The notes beneath the pieces were generated by a model. It did no database searches. It saw only the letters and a program-made list of their open reading frames with translations, and was not told the DNA's origin. 64,000 nt of DNA from Xenorhabdus sp. BG5. GTDB taxonomy: Bacteria; Pseudomonadota; Gammaproteobacteria; Enterobacterales; Enterobacteriaceae. The stretch covers positions 1-64,000 of the forward strand of contig NZ_JADEUG010000002.1 of assembly GCF_015163665.1 (NCBI RefSeq), in the 5' to 3' direction. Each line of letters opens with the position of its first letter. Position 1 is the stretch's first letter. Shown here piece by piece: positions 19,100 to 26,919 of the stretch. The translations under genes and the position numbers were made by a program.

Positions 19100-19986
19100 T
19101 CATTTCGGTTGTTCCGGCCACTGGATATCGGGTGCGGTAGCGCAATCCACCCGATTGAGCAGCACCCGGTATTTGCGCCAGGCGGTTAATGCGGATTTTT
19201 CGGCATCGGTGGCCATGTCTAAATCGACGGCGTCCTGATAAATATCAATTTTGACTCTGGCTGTATCCAACAATTGCCGTTTTTCATACTCAGCCTGTTG
19301 CTGTAGCTCCTCAGGTGTCGGAGGGGGCGGCGGCGGGACATCATCCACCGAACGGGTCACCATGCCTATCCATTGATCCGCAGTCTGTCTAATAATTCGT
19401 ATTCGTATTCCCTGCACCACGGAGCGAATTTCACCCCGCACCATTGAGACGTATTTTGCTAACATCGTGGTGTAGGTTCGCAGCCAATTCTGACCGACCG
19501 CGGTCGCAGATTTGGTGCTGTTGGTGACCGCAAAAAATTTCAGGCCAGATTCAATCACCGTTAATGTGAATTCAAACACCCGACCGGATTCTGCACTCTC
19601 CGTCATGCGCAGCCCGCTTTCTGTCACACTGACCGTCAGTTCACCCAGCGTCGGATGTACCAGCGTGCCTGTTGACCCCATTTCACAGGCAGCAACCAAA
19701 TTTTTACGCTGGGTAATGACATCTGGCGCGTTATAAACCACGCTATCCTGAATGATAAACCCCGCAGGGTAATTCGGCGGGTTGCGCGTCCTAGATCCTC
19801 AATCCATGCTGTATCACGGTACGGGTATTCATGCACCGCCTGACGACGACCAAATACGCTCTCACCGGATATGACGGCAAACGGTACACCCCGGAACGAT
19901 GCCGGACGCAAATGTTCCGCCCATTTCCAGGACGAACCGCTGCCGGTTCCCAGCAGGGAAGAGATGGCATCTTTAATAAAAGCCAT
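19100..19986 (-). pseudogene. Phage DNA-circulation protein gpN fused to tail fibre assembly C-terminus, frameshifted
   Basis: The 5' part from 19986 encodes MAFIKDAISSLLG, then ASFRGVPFAV, FGRRQAVHEYPYRD and [11 protein letters not shown], typical of Mu-type gpN DNA circularisation proteins. Near 19763 one base is missing: the frame reading ITLRG must switch to [14 protein letters not shown] to continue the same family. After about 190 codons, and a proline run PPPPPP, the frame ends [17 protein letters not shown] and [10 protein letters not shown], the C-terminus of tail fibre assembly (Tfa) proteins. So two tail genes were joined by a deletion, and then a frameshift broke the product. Confidence 0.75.
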
Positions 19987-20027
19987 ATAAACCCTCTTTT
20001 GGTAAAACTCTTACTGTTACTTGCAAA

Positions 20028-20044
20028 AGTCCCATAGTGGGACT
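20028..20044 (+). promoter_or_regulatory. Perfect palindrome before higB, candidate HigA operator
   Basis: AGTCCCATAGTGGGACT is a perfect 7-3-7 inverted repeat ending 11 bases before the higB start codon. HigA antitoxins repress their own operon through palindromes at this place. Confidence 0.7.
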
Positions 20045-20055
20045 ACCATTGAATT

Positions 20056-20358
20056 ATGAAAATAATATCCGTTGCATCACTGAAAGCGTTCTGGGAAAAG
20101 CACCCAGATACGGAACAGCCATTAAAAGCTTGGTTTGATGAGGCCAAAAAAGCCTCGTGGAAGACGCCTGCTGACATCAAGGCTCAATACCGCAATGCAA
20201 GCATTCTGAAAAATAATCGAGTGGTATTTAACATTAAGGGAAATGATTATCGATTAATCGTCTCCATCTTTTACCCCGCTGGATGGGTATACGTTAAATT
20301 TATCGGTACGCACAAACAGTACGATGCCATAGATGCCAACACTGTAGAGCCGGAGTAA
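20056..20358 (+). CDS. higB: HigB-type mRNA interferase toxin
   Basis: A 100-residue basic protein of the HigB_toxin (RelE-like) family. KAWFDEAKKASWKTPADIKAQY matches the helical N-terminal half. NNRVVFNIKGNDYRLIVSI, then VKFIGTHKQYD, matches the beta sheet with the conserved His before Tyr-Asp. Members cut mRNA at translating ribosomes. It is immediately followed by higA after 3 bp, in the toxin-first order characteristic of hig loci. It is intact and the only complete addiction module seen in the island, which could explain retention of the island. Confidence 0.88.
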   Translation: MKIISVASLKAFWEKHPDTEQPLKAWFDEAKKASWKTPADIKAQYRNASILKNNRVVFNIKGNDYRLIVSIFYPAGWVYVKFIGTHKQYDAIDANTVEPE

Positions 20359-20361
20359 ATA

Positions 20362-20736
20362 ATGAACATTAAACCCATTAGAACCGAACAAGACTATCAA
20401 GCAGCATTAGCAGCCATCGCTCCTATGTTTGATAATCAGCCAGAAATTGGCACACCTGAATTTGATTTTATGGAGGTTATGGTGTTGCTGATTGAATCCT
20501 ATGAATCCGAGCATTATCCAATAGACCCGCCAGACCCCATTGAGGCTATCAAGTTCAGAATGGAGCAATCCGGTCTGACGGTTAAAGATTTAGAGCCTGC
20601 TATCGGCAAATCGAACCGCGTTTATGAGGTTTTGAACCGTAAGCGTAACCTGACATTACCCATGATCCGCAACCTGAATTGCATGTTCGGTATTCCCGCA
20701 GATGTTTTGATAAAACCAACCAAAATAGCCCCCTAA
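20362..20736 (+). CDS. higA: HigA-type antitoxin with helix-turn-helix
   Basis: A 124-residue protein. The acidic N-terminal half (EQDYQAALAAIAPMFD, then FDFMEVMVLLIESYE) is the toxin-binding region of the HigA family. The C-terminal half from about residue 70 (IEAIKFRMEQSGLTVKDLEPAIG, then LNRKRNLTLPMIRNL) is an XRE-type helix-turn-helix. It neutralises HigB and should repress the operon at the palindrome before higB. Its stop codon lies within a terminator hairpin. Confidence 0.88.
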   Translation: MNIKPIRTEQDYQAALAAIAPMFDNQPEIGTPEFDFMEVMVLLIESYESEHYPIDPPDPIEAIKFRMEQSGLTVKDLEPAIGKSNRVYEVLNRKRNLTLPMIRNLNCMFGIPADVLIKPTKIAP

Positions 20737-20749
20737 GGGGCTATTTTTT
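20723..20749. terminator. Bidirectional terminator of higBA and the convergent gene
   Basis: AAATAGCCCC and GGGGCTATTT form a stem around CTAA and are followed by TTTTTA on the plus strand. It overlaps the higA stop codon, and an A-run precedes the stem for the minus strand. Confidence 0.8.
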
Positions 20750-21373
20750 ACATGGCAGGTATAGCTTCCAATCTTCAACGTCAGTGTTCAACTCACAGAT
20801 CCTTTTACCTGCTGGCGATATTAGATACTCGTTGTATACACGCCCCTCACCTTCTCTTATTTCGCTTTGTTCAACAACTAAACTACCTATGTATTTATTA
20901 TTTTCTGGCTTACCTACTAAGTTAGACATGTTAACAAATGTTAAATCACCGTCTGTAATGAATTTTTCCTTTATATTCATGTACTGATTATCAAAAGGAA
21001 TTGTGAAAGCATGTATAGCATGACTGACGGCCCAAGCCGGAACAGAGAAGTAAACAATCCCTTTCTCGTGGTTGTAACCTACGATTTTCATGTTAGAAAG
21101 AGTCGTTTTGGGATCTTTAGTGTATCTTTGCCGTATAATATCTTCTTTTCCACGAAAACCATTTTGAGTTACATAAATTATCCTGCCACTGCTCTTGGGC
21201 TTGGGTGATCGTGGGTTCTTTTCTTCAATAGTAACGATAGCTAACGATTCTTTAGAGTTGGGTATCAACTGCCTTAGCTTTTCAACCTTGCTCGCTGCCT
21301 TGGCGCAATCAAAACTTGCAGCATTGGCGGTTGCAGAGAACAGAAAAAAAGCGATGACAATTTTCTTTAGCAT
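20741..21373 (-). CDS. Putative secreted protein, LprI-like N-terminus
   Basis: A 210-residue protein with a clear Sec signal peptide (MLKKIVIAFFLFSATANAA, cleavage near residue 19). The first mature residues SFDCAKAASKVEKL are the usual opening of LprI/lysozyme-inhibitor-like domains. The expected continuation with its cysteine pattern is missing; instead an unrecognised domain follows up to CELNTDVEDW and the final CKK. It may be a hybrid made by recombination, or a divergent family. It converges on higBA and looks like island cargo acting in the periplasm or outside. Confidence 0.6.
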   Translation of the reverse strand: MLKKIVIAFFLFSATANAASFDCAKAASKVEKLRQLIPNSKESLAIVTIEEKNPRSPKPKSSGRIIYVTQNGFRGKEDIIRQRYTKDPKTTLSNMKIVGYNHEKGIVYFSVPAWAVSHAIHAFTIPFDNQYMNIKEKFITDGDLTFVNMSNLVGKPENNKYIGSLVVEQSEIREGEGRVYNEYLISPAGKRICELNTDVEDWKLYLPCKK

Positions 21374-21535
21374 CTCCTAACCTCTCTTTTTACGAAAATG
21401 AAAATAAAGAAGCCAATAACTTCAAAATTTCCTTAACATCACTTTTTGCTGTAGAACAAAGTAACTAACAACCCATAAAGGATAATAAAACACCTTATAA
21501 TAACGTGGTTTTGCTTACTTGATACCAGCCCTACG

Positions 21536-21796
21536 TTATGCACCACGAAGAGAGTACAATCTGATATCATGCAAAAAATTGTCGTAACCTGTTGATTTAT
21601 CCGTGGTCCTCACTTTGGCAGTGGTGCTCATACTCTCGGTGAACTCATCTTTGTGCCTGCTGTAAAGGTTTGCCACTTTCTTACTGTCTTTATAGCCCAG
21701 CAATTCGGCCAGATGCTCACCCGTAAACCAAATCTTCCCATCCTTATTGTCAAATGAAATGATTTCATGTTCTTTGAAAGTTAATGCTGTACTCAT
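21536..21796 (-). pseudogene. Truncated BRO-N domain antirepressor-like gene
   Basis: The 86-codon frame opens MSTALTFKEHEIISFDNKDG and contains IWFTGEHLAELLGYKDSKKV, then LYSRHKDEF and the end RLYSLRGA. This is the N-terminal DNA-binding domain of phage BRO/antirepressor proteins, where SLRGA is normally followed by HLIGM and a further helix. Here a stop follows immediately, and no C-terminal (ANT or KilA-C) domain is present. It could be a short functional relic, but truncation is more likely. Confidence 0.6.
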
Positions 21797-22151
21797 CGCG
21801 TATTACCTACATTTGAAATGAACCCTCGTTCACATAGGAAATCAGCCCGTCGAAGCTCGCCAGCTATAGCTGACTTCCTCGAAGGCTCATATCAAAGTGA
21901 TTGGATTCGACGTTGAAAGAATGGCGCTGTGAATGCGCAGTTGAAAATAAAATGCCACCAGCCCGTGTGCGTTGGGTACACGATGGGAACGGGTGGCAGC
22001 ATGGGTTATTTCTGTAGCCATTCAAGGAATGGGTATAAGGATATTTGCTTTAGTTTCAGATGGTAACTAATTGTTAAGCATTATTCGCTTGTTGTTGGAT
22101 GGAAATGGGTTTAAGTATTACTAAGGTCTTTATTTTTACGGAGGCTACTCT
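21797..22151 (-). other. Phage-like leader with a possible Icd-like fragment
   Basis: No full gene. On the minus strand an ATG at 22002 opens a 36-codon frame (MLPPVPIVYPTHTGWWHFIF, stop at 21892). This resembles the C-terminal part of host-cell-division-inhibitor-like (Icd/ash) peptides found before antirepressor genes in P4-like elements. Evidence is short-sequence similarity only. Confidence 0.3.
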
Positions 22152-22538
22152 ATGTCCCAAGTACATCGCGATTATTTTGATATTATTAGACCTTTAATTC
22201 ATCCATATCAGCAAGAAAACGGAATTATGTCACTGGAAATACAAGGGGCTGCAGTGCTACTTGTTTTCATGACAGCAGCTAACCGTCTAGGGATTCAAAA
22301 TACTCAGCAAATATTAACTGATCTAGGATTCACTCTATCTAATGACCGAATCAGTCTATTACCGCACCCATTTGATATAGATATGAATTATTATCAACGG
22401 AATGTAATTGGTCCTTTATCTACTGATACTAGTGGAAGATTGAATTTTGCCTCTATCGTTCAAAGAACTCGTAATGTTCATGACCAAATTGATGCTTATC
22501 TAGACTATTTTCGCTACTTCCCATCCAGCCCTTTATGA
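22152..22538 (+). CDS. Hypothetical protein, unknown family
   Basis: A 128-residue protein preceded by GGAGG at good distance, so it is probably translated. It starts MSQVHRDYFDIIRPLIHPY and contains a hydrophobic stretch AAVLLVFMTAANRLGI near 33-48, too weak for a sure membrane helix, followed by polar helices. It ends YLDYFRYFPSSPL. I do not recognise it. It is transcribed away from the BRO-N fragment, towards the lysis genes. Codon use and AT content differ from the phage tail remnant, suggesting another origin. Confidence 0.6.
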   Translation: MSQVHRDYFDIIRPLIHPYQQENGIMSLEIQGAAVLLVFMTAANRLGIQNTQQILTDLGFTLSNDRISLLPHPFDIDMNYYQRNVIGPLSTDTSGRLNFASIVQRTRNVHDQIDAYLDYFRYFPSSPL

Positions 22539-22570
22539 CTTCAGTTACCTAATATGCACGCCACCCTAGA

Positions 22571-22765
22571 TCATTTGCTCTGAGGTGGCGAGGTGTTCTC
22601 TGCTCTCTGGTTCCACGCAATCACAGCTTCCTCTGTAGTATCTGATTCTGGCCCAGCAGCATTACAGTCAATACATTGCACAAAAAACCACGTGTCATCC
22701 AAATATGAGTTTATTTCCGTATCCCCACTACCGCAAAATGGGCACGGTTTGAGTTTGCCTGCCAT
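22571..22765 (-). CDS. Lar-like restriction-alleviation zinc ribbon protein
   Basis: A 64-residue protein beginning MAGKLKPCPFCGSGDTEI, with CIDCNAAGPESDTTEEAVIAWNQR. The CPFCGS/CxxC pair with a final AIxAWNxR is the signature of Lar-type phage proteins, which in Rac prophage modulate type I restriction. The start at 22765 overlaps the stop of the Rz frame (TAATG), so the longer start at 22783 is not needed. It is likely the last gene of a phage lysis/moron unit. Confidence 0.75.
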   Translation of the reverse strand: MAGKLKPCPFCGSGDTEINSYLDDTWFFVQCIDCNAAGPESDTTEEAVIAWNQRAENTSPPQSK

Positions 22766-23160
22766 TACTGCTTTCTCCCACATTCAGTCTTCGCCCACTC
22801 TCTCAATCCGAGAAACTGGGCTTCAAGGGTTTCGAGTTCTCCGAGGAGACGTACATAATCCTGTTCAGCGTCTTTCGCCAGTCTGGCGGGTCTTGAACCA
22901 TCCACGCCGGAGGGGAAAGCTGTTTCAGACACGGAACACTCGGCTTTGATGTACACGCGCTTAGTGTTAGCGCGGAGAGTATCGCTAAGCTCATCAAGTT
23001 TAGATTTAGCATTGGCGAGTTCCTGTAATTGCTTGGTATCCCATTCTGCGAGATGCTGGATTCTCTCTTGCTGGGTAGTGTTAATGGCGACCTGTTCGTC
23101 ATACCCTAACTTTAAGTTAGGGTATTCTTCGGCCTTGTTATGGTATTGTGTCACCAACCA
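22765..23160 (-). pseudogene. Rz-type i-spanin, 5'-truncated
   Basis: The minus-strand frame ending at 22765 encodes NKAEEYPNLKLGYDEQVAIN, QHLAEWDTKQLQELANAKSK and LAKDAEQDYVRLLGELETLE, the periplasmic coiled-coil part of phage Rz proteins. Upstream of about 23160 the frame stays open but no longer reads like Rz: no proper N-terminal anchor or start is visible. The open frame up to 23487 is therefore fortuitous there. The 5' loss coincides with the start of an apparently truncated plus-strand gene, marking a deletion junction. Confidence 0.65.
22803..23012 (-). CDS. Rz1-type o-spanin lipoprotein nested in Rz
   Basis: In a different frame entirely within the Rz region, a 69-codon gene starts MLNLNLMSLAILSALTLSAC, with a lipobox ending at Cys20. 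A Pro/Ser segment LKQLSPPAW follows. Nested out-of-frame Rz1 lipoproteins are diagnostic of phage lysis cassettes; the pair bridges inner and outer membranes to disrupt the envelope. Rz1 itself is complete, though its partner has lost its membrane anchor, so the pair should not work. Confidence 0.7.
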   Translation of the reverse strand: MLNLNLMSLAILSALTLSACTSKPSVPCLKQLSPPAWMVQDPPDWRKTLNRIMYVSSENSKPLKPSFSD

Positions 23161-23340
23161 TATTGGATACCAAAAGTAACCATTGAAATAACCAGAGCCG
23201 CAGCGGAAGAATTTACAATTCCATTCTACACCGTCCCAGGTGAAATGCTGGCTGATTTTGTGACAGATAAAATAATTACAGCCTTGCAAGAAATGAGCTT
23301 CCCAGAAGCTGATATTGACGTGTTCATCACCGATGACTAG
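23140..23340 (+). CDS. Hypothetical protein, probably 5'-truncated
   Basis: A plus-strand frame whose later part looks coding: VTIEITRAAAEEFTIPFY, VPGEMLADFVTDKI and PEADIDVFITDD, with the stop overlapping the next gene by 8 bp. The first dozen codons are antisense to the Rz relic and have no ribosome-binding site. The true start was probably lost at the junction near 23165. Function unknown; tight overlap with the next gene suggests a former phage operon. Confidence 0.45.
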   Translation: MVLCHQPYWIPKVTIEITRAAAEEFTIPFYTVPGEMLADFVTDKIITALQEMSFPEADIDVFITDD

Positions 23341-23539
23341 CGAATTCGAGAACGCAAGGAGGACGGTGGCGAGGGAATGCCTGTCCGAACTCAAACATCT
23401 ACCCAAATACGATGATACCGCAGTTACCGCAATCCTCGATAAATACGTACCCCAATTTAAACCACTCAACCACATGAAATTCAGCACTAAATCAGTGCTG
23501 GTGCACTATGTGCGGTTGATTCAGAAGGAGATGAAATGA
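23333..23539 (+). CDS. Hypothetical phage-like small protein
   Basis: A 68-residue basic, helical protein starting MTSEFENARRTVARECLSEL and ending VHYVRLIQKEMK. The ATG lies inside the end of the preceding frame (8-bp overlap), typical of coupled phage genes, and the stop is 7 bp before the right 90-bp repeat. I do not recognise a family. It lies where an integrase or excisionase gene might be expected, but it is not an integrase. Confidence 0.5.
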   Translation: MTSEFENARRTVARECLSELKHLPKYDDTAVTAILDKYVPQFKPLNHMKFSTKSVLVHYVRLIQKEMK

Positions 23540-23546
23540 ACTTTTT

Positions 23547-23636
23547 AGACAAAAAAGCCCTGAAATCAGGGCTGTAATTAGAAAATCATGATGATTTGGT
23601 GAGGCCTGGGGAAGCTTTAAATCATTCCCATTCAAT
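23547..23636. repeat. Right 90-bp direct repeat at the guaA 3' end
   Basis: Same 90 bases as 18749-18838 with one mismatch. It spans the guaA terminator and the last 15 bases of guaA, and is the copy attached to the functional gene. Confidence 0.9.
23551..23574 (-). terminator. Terminator of guaA
   Basis: AGCCCTGATTTCAGGGCT followed by TTTTTTG on the minus strand, about 50 bp after the guaA stop. A second copy lies in the left repeat. Confidence 0.85.
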
Positions 23637-25199
23637 CGTCGCTGGTGGTTTACCGCTAATGTCATAGACTACCCGCGAAATACCATCAACTTCATTAATG
23701 ATTCTGTTCGAGACACGACCCAAGAAGTCATATGGCAGATGCGCCCAATGAGCGGTCATAAAGTCAATAGTTTCTACCGCACGCAGAGAAACAACCCAGT
23801 CGTATTTACGGCCATCTCCCATAACACCAACAGAACGAACTGGCAGGAATACGGTAAATGCCTGGCTGACTTTATGGTACAGATCCGCTTTATGCAGTTC
23901 TTCAATAAAGATAGCATCAGCACGGCGTAGCAAGTCACAATATTCTTTCTTCACTTCGCCCAATACGCGAACACCAAGGCCTGGACCTGGGAATGGATGA
24001 CGATACAGCATGTCATATGGCAGGCCCAATTCCAGACCGATACGGCGTACTTCGTCTTTGAACAACTCTTTCAGCGGTTCAACCAGACCCAGCTTCATAT
24101 CTTCTGGTAAGCCACCAACATTGTGGTGAGATTTAATTACATGGGCGTTGCCAGTTGCAGATGCGGCTGACTCGATAACATCTGGGTAAATCGTGCCCTG
24201 TGCCAACCACTTAACCTGAATTTGTTTCGATGCTTCTTCATCAAACACATCAATAAATACGTGACCGATGGTTTTGCGTTTAGCTTCTGGCTCATCAATG
24301 CCTGCCAGTGCAGACAGGAAGCGCTCTTCCGCTTTAACATGTACGATGTTCAGGTCAAATTTACCTGCAAACATCTCCATCACTTGATCCGCTTCGTTCA
24401 AACGCAGCAAGCCATTATCGACGAAAACGCAAGTCAGACGCTTACCAATCGCACGGTTTAACAGCAGTGCAGTCACAGAAGAATCCACGCCGCCAGACAA
24501 TGCCAGGATAACATGGTCATCACCAATCTGTGTACGCAGACGTTCTACGATATCACCGATGATAGAAGCCGGAGTCCACAAAACTTCACATTGACAAATA
24601 TCCAAAACAAAGCGTTTCAGGATATTCAGACCTTGGTGAGTATGGGTGACTTCCGGGTGGAACTGCACGCCATAAAAGCGTTTTTCATCGTTGGCCATGA
24701 TAGCAAACGGGCAAGTATCTGTGCTGGCAATGGTTGTAAAGTCAGCAGGGATCGCCGTCACTTTATCACCATGACTCATCCATACATCCAGCAGAGGTTT
24801 GCCCGTTTCATTCAGGGCATCTTGAATATCGCGGAATAGTTCGCAATTATTCTTGATTTCAACCTGTGCATAACCAAATTCGCGCTCATCAGAGTTAGAA
24901 ACTTGACCGCCCAATTGCATAGACATGGTTTGCATACCGTAGCAGATACCCAGTACAGGTACGCCTGCATTGAAAACATACTCCGGTGCACGCGGGCTAT
25001 TGTTCTCAGTCGTACTTTCTGGCCCACCAGAAAGGATAATACCATTCGGATTAAATTCACGGATTTGTTCTTCAGTGACATTCCATGTCCAAAGTTCACA
25101 ATAAACACCAATTTCACGAATGCGGCGAGCAATAAGCTGGGTATACTGCGAGCCAAAATCAAGGATCAGAATGCGATGCTGATGGATATTAGTCGTCAT
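23622..25199 (-). CDS. guaA: GMP synthase (glutamine-hydrolysing)
   Basis: Converts XMP to GMP using glutamine and ATP. The 525-residue protein has an N-terminal class I amidotransferase domain with Cys86 in GICYGMQ and a His/Glu pair in QFHPEV. The ATP-pyrophosphatase P-loop LSGGVDSSV is near residue 230, and the dimerisation domain ends PATIEWE. The start at 25199 ([21 protein letters not shown]) matches E. coli; 23 upstream codons are open but unsupported. It follows guaB with a terminator in the gap. Its 3' end is duplicated as the att-like repeat, and the coding sequence was restored by the island. Confidence 0.97.
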   Translation of the reverse strand: MTTNIHQHRILILDFGSQYTQLIARRIREIGVYCELWTWNVTEEQIREFNPNGIILSGGPESTTENNSPRAPEYVFNAGVPVLGICYGMQTMSMQLGGQVSNSDEREFGYAQVEIKNNCELFRDIQDALNETGKPLLDVWMSHGDKVTAIPADFTTIASTDTCPFAIMANDEKRFYGVQFHPEVTHTHQGLNILKRFVLDICQCEVLWTPASIIGDIVERLRTQIGDDHVILALSGGVDSSVTALLLNRAIGKRLTCVFVDNGLLRLNEADQVMEMFAGKFDLNIVHVKAEERFLSALAGIDEPEAKRKTIGHVFIDVFDEEASKQIQVKWLAQGTIYPDVIESAASATGNAHVIKSHHNVGGLPEDMKLGLVEPLKELFKDEVRRIGLELGLPYDMLYRHPFPGPGLGVRVLGEVKKEYCDLLRRADAIFIEELHKADLYHKVSQAFTVFLPVRSVGVMGDGRKYDWVVSLRAVETIDFMTAHWAHLPYDFLGRVSNRIINEVDGISRVVYDISGKPPATIEWE

Positions 25200-25247
25200 T
25201 TGAGGTGAATTCCCAAAACAGGTGGCAATTAAAAAAATAAAAAAGTC

Positions 25248-25269
25248 AGTGGCCCAAAGATGGGCCACT
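25248..25269 (-). terminator. Terminator between guaB and guaA
   Basis: AGTGGCCCATCTTTGGGCCACT is followed on the minus strand by GACTTTTTTATTTTTTT. A strong intrinsic terminator inside the guaBA unit implies attenuation or a separate guaA promoter. Confidence 0.8.
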
Positions 25270-25279
25270 CTAAATAAAA

Positions 25280-26746
25280 TTACAGACCTAAACGATAGTT
25301 TGGTGATTCTTTGGTGATCGTCACGTCATGAACGTGGCTTTCCTGAATACCTGCACCACTGATACGAACGAATTCGGCTTTAGTTCTTAGTTCATCAATA
25401 GTTGCGCAACCGGTCAGTCCCATACAGGAACGCAAACCGCCCATTTGCTGGTGAACGATGGTTTTCAGCAGGCCCTTGTAAGATACGCGACCTTCGATGC
25501 CTTCAGGAACCAGTTTGTCAGCCGCATTATCAGATTGGAAGTAACGATCAGAAGAACCTTTGGACATCGCGCCCAAAGAACCCATGCCGCGATAAGATTT
25601 GAACGAACGGCCTTGGTAAAGTTCGATTTCACCCGGAGATTCTTCTGTTCCTGCCAGCATGGAGCCAACCATCACACATGATGCCCCCGCTGCAATTGCT
25701 TTAGCAATGTCACCAGAGAAACGGATACCACCGTCAGCAATAACCGGAATGCCAGTGCTATTCAGTGCTTCAACTGCATCTGCGATAGCCGTGATTTGAG
25801 GAACACCAACACCCGTCACGATACGGGTTGTACAAATAGAACCAGGACCGATACCCACCTTAACTGCGTTTACACCTGCTTCTACCAGTGCCTTAGCACC
25901 TTCACCTGTCGCAACGTTACCGCCGATGATTTGCAAATCCGGATACTTAGCGCGAGTTTCACGAATACGCTGCAATACGCCTTCCGAATGACCGTGGGAA
26001 GAGTCAATAAGCAGTACATCGACTCCCGCAGCAACCAATGCATCAACGCGTTCTTCGTTGCCAGGACCTGCACCAACCGCAGCACCAACACGCAGGCGAC
26101 CTTGTTCGTCTTTACATGCGTTTGGTTTACGTTCTGCTTTCTGGAAATCTTTCACCGTAATCATGCCAAGCAAGTGGAAGTGATCATCAACAACCAGCGC
26201 TTTTTCAACACGTTGTTCGTGCATTTTCTGCAAAACCACTTCACGGGCTTCGCCTTCTTTTACCGTCACCAAACGTTCTTTAGGCGTCATCACCGCAGTT
26301 ACAGGCTGATCCAGATCAGTCACAAAGCGCACATCACGACCAGTAATGATACCTACTAGTTCGTTTTTTCCTGTTACCACTGGGTAACCTGCAAAACCAT
26401 TACGGTTGGCCAGTTCATGAACTTCGCGCAGAGTCGTCTGTGGCGTGACAGTGACAGGATCAGTTACCACACCGCTTTCATGTTTCTTCACGCGGCTGAC
26501 TTCTTCCGCTTGGCGTTCAATTGACATATTTTTATGAATGAAGCCGATGCCCCCTTCTTGTGCCAGTGCGATTGCCAGTGAAGATTCCGTCACAGTATCC
26601 ATAGCGGCAGAAAGCATCGGTATGTTCAGGCGAATAGTGGAAGTTAATTGAGTGGACAAATCTGCTGTGTTAGGCAAGACTGTTGAGTGGGCAGGAACCA
26701 ACAATACATCGTCGAAAGTTAATGCTTCTTTTTTAATTCGTAACAT
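25280..26746 (-). CDS. guaB: IMP dehydrogenase
   Basis: Oxidises IMP to XMP, the committing step of GMP synthesis. 488 residues from the ATG at 26746, which matches E. coli; an ATG two codons upstream is also possible. The TIM barrel is interrupted by two CBS domains at about residues 93-200. The active-site loop [18 protein letters not shown] holds the catalytic cysteine near 305, and the flap contains [10 protein letters not shown]. It is divergent from xseA, as in E. coli. Confidence 0.97.
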   Translation of the reverse strand: MLRIKKEALTFDDVLLVPAHSTVLPNTADLSTQLTSTIRLNIPMLSAAMDTVTESSLAIALAQEGGIGFIHKNMSIERQAEEVSRVKKHESGVVTDPVTVTPQTTLREVHELANRNGFAGYPVVTGKNELVGIITGRDVRFVTDLDQPVTAVMTPKERLVTVKEGEAREVVLQKMHEQRVEKALVVDDHFHLLGMITVKDFQKAERKPNACKDEQGRLRVGAAVGAGPGNEERVDALVAAGVDVLLIDSSHGHSEGVLQRIRETRAKYPDLQIIGGNVATGEGAKALVEAGVNAVKVGIGPGSICTTRIVTGVGVPQITAIADAVEALNSTGIPVIADGGIRFSGDIAKAIAAGASCVMVGSMLAGTEESPGEIELYQGRSFKSYRGMGSLGAMSKGSSDRYFQSDNAADKLVPEGIEGRVSYKGLLKTIVHQQMGGLRSCMGLTGCATIDELRTKAEFVRISGAGIQESHVHDVTITKESPNYRLGL

Positions 26747-26919
26747 GGGCAATATCTCACCAGGCTATGGAGCAATAAGAGGGATAAAATATTGCCGCGG
26801 CATTATACAGGCCGAAATCGGTTGCCTCCAGCATTTTTTGAAAAAAATTCTTGATTAGTAATATGATGGGATTAATATCAGCCAATTAAGTCATTGTTTT
26901 AAAATTTGATCTAGCTCAC

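Larger units (their letters stand above)
18749..23636. mobile_element. Prophage-derived island at the guaA 3' end
   Basis: Two 90-bp direct repeats differing at one base bound this segment. The right copy (23547-23636) contains the last codons of guaA and its terminator; the left copy is an isolated duplicate. The guaA 3' end is a known integration site for genomic islands with tyrosine integrases, and site-specific insertion would duplicate it this way. Content is phage-like: a tail-gene chimera, BRO-N fragment, Lar-like zinc ribbon and spanins, plus HigBA. No integrase or excisionase was found, and several genes are truncated, so it is a decayed remnant probably unable to move by itself. 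Confidence 0.8.

Noticed and set aside
23160-23487. Extension of the Rz frame to a 240-residue protein
   Set aside because: The added part is antisense to two better plus-strand frames and does not read like a spanin N-terminus.
25796-26359. 187-codon open frame opposite guaB
   Set aside because: It is an antisense shadow of a highly conserved gene, rich in Thr, Cys, Arg and Phe, with no recognisable domain.
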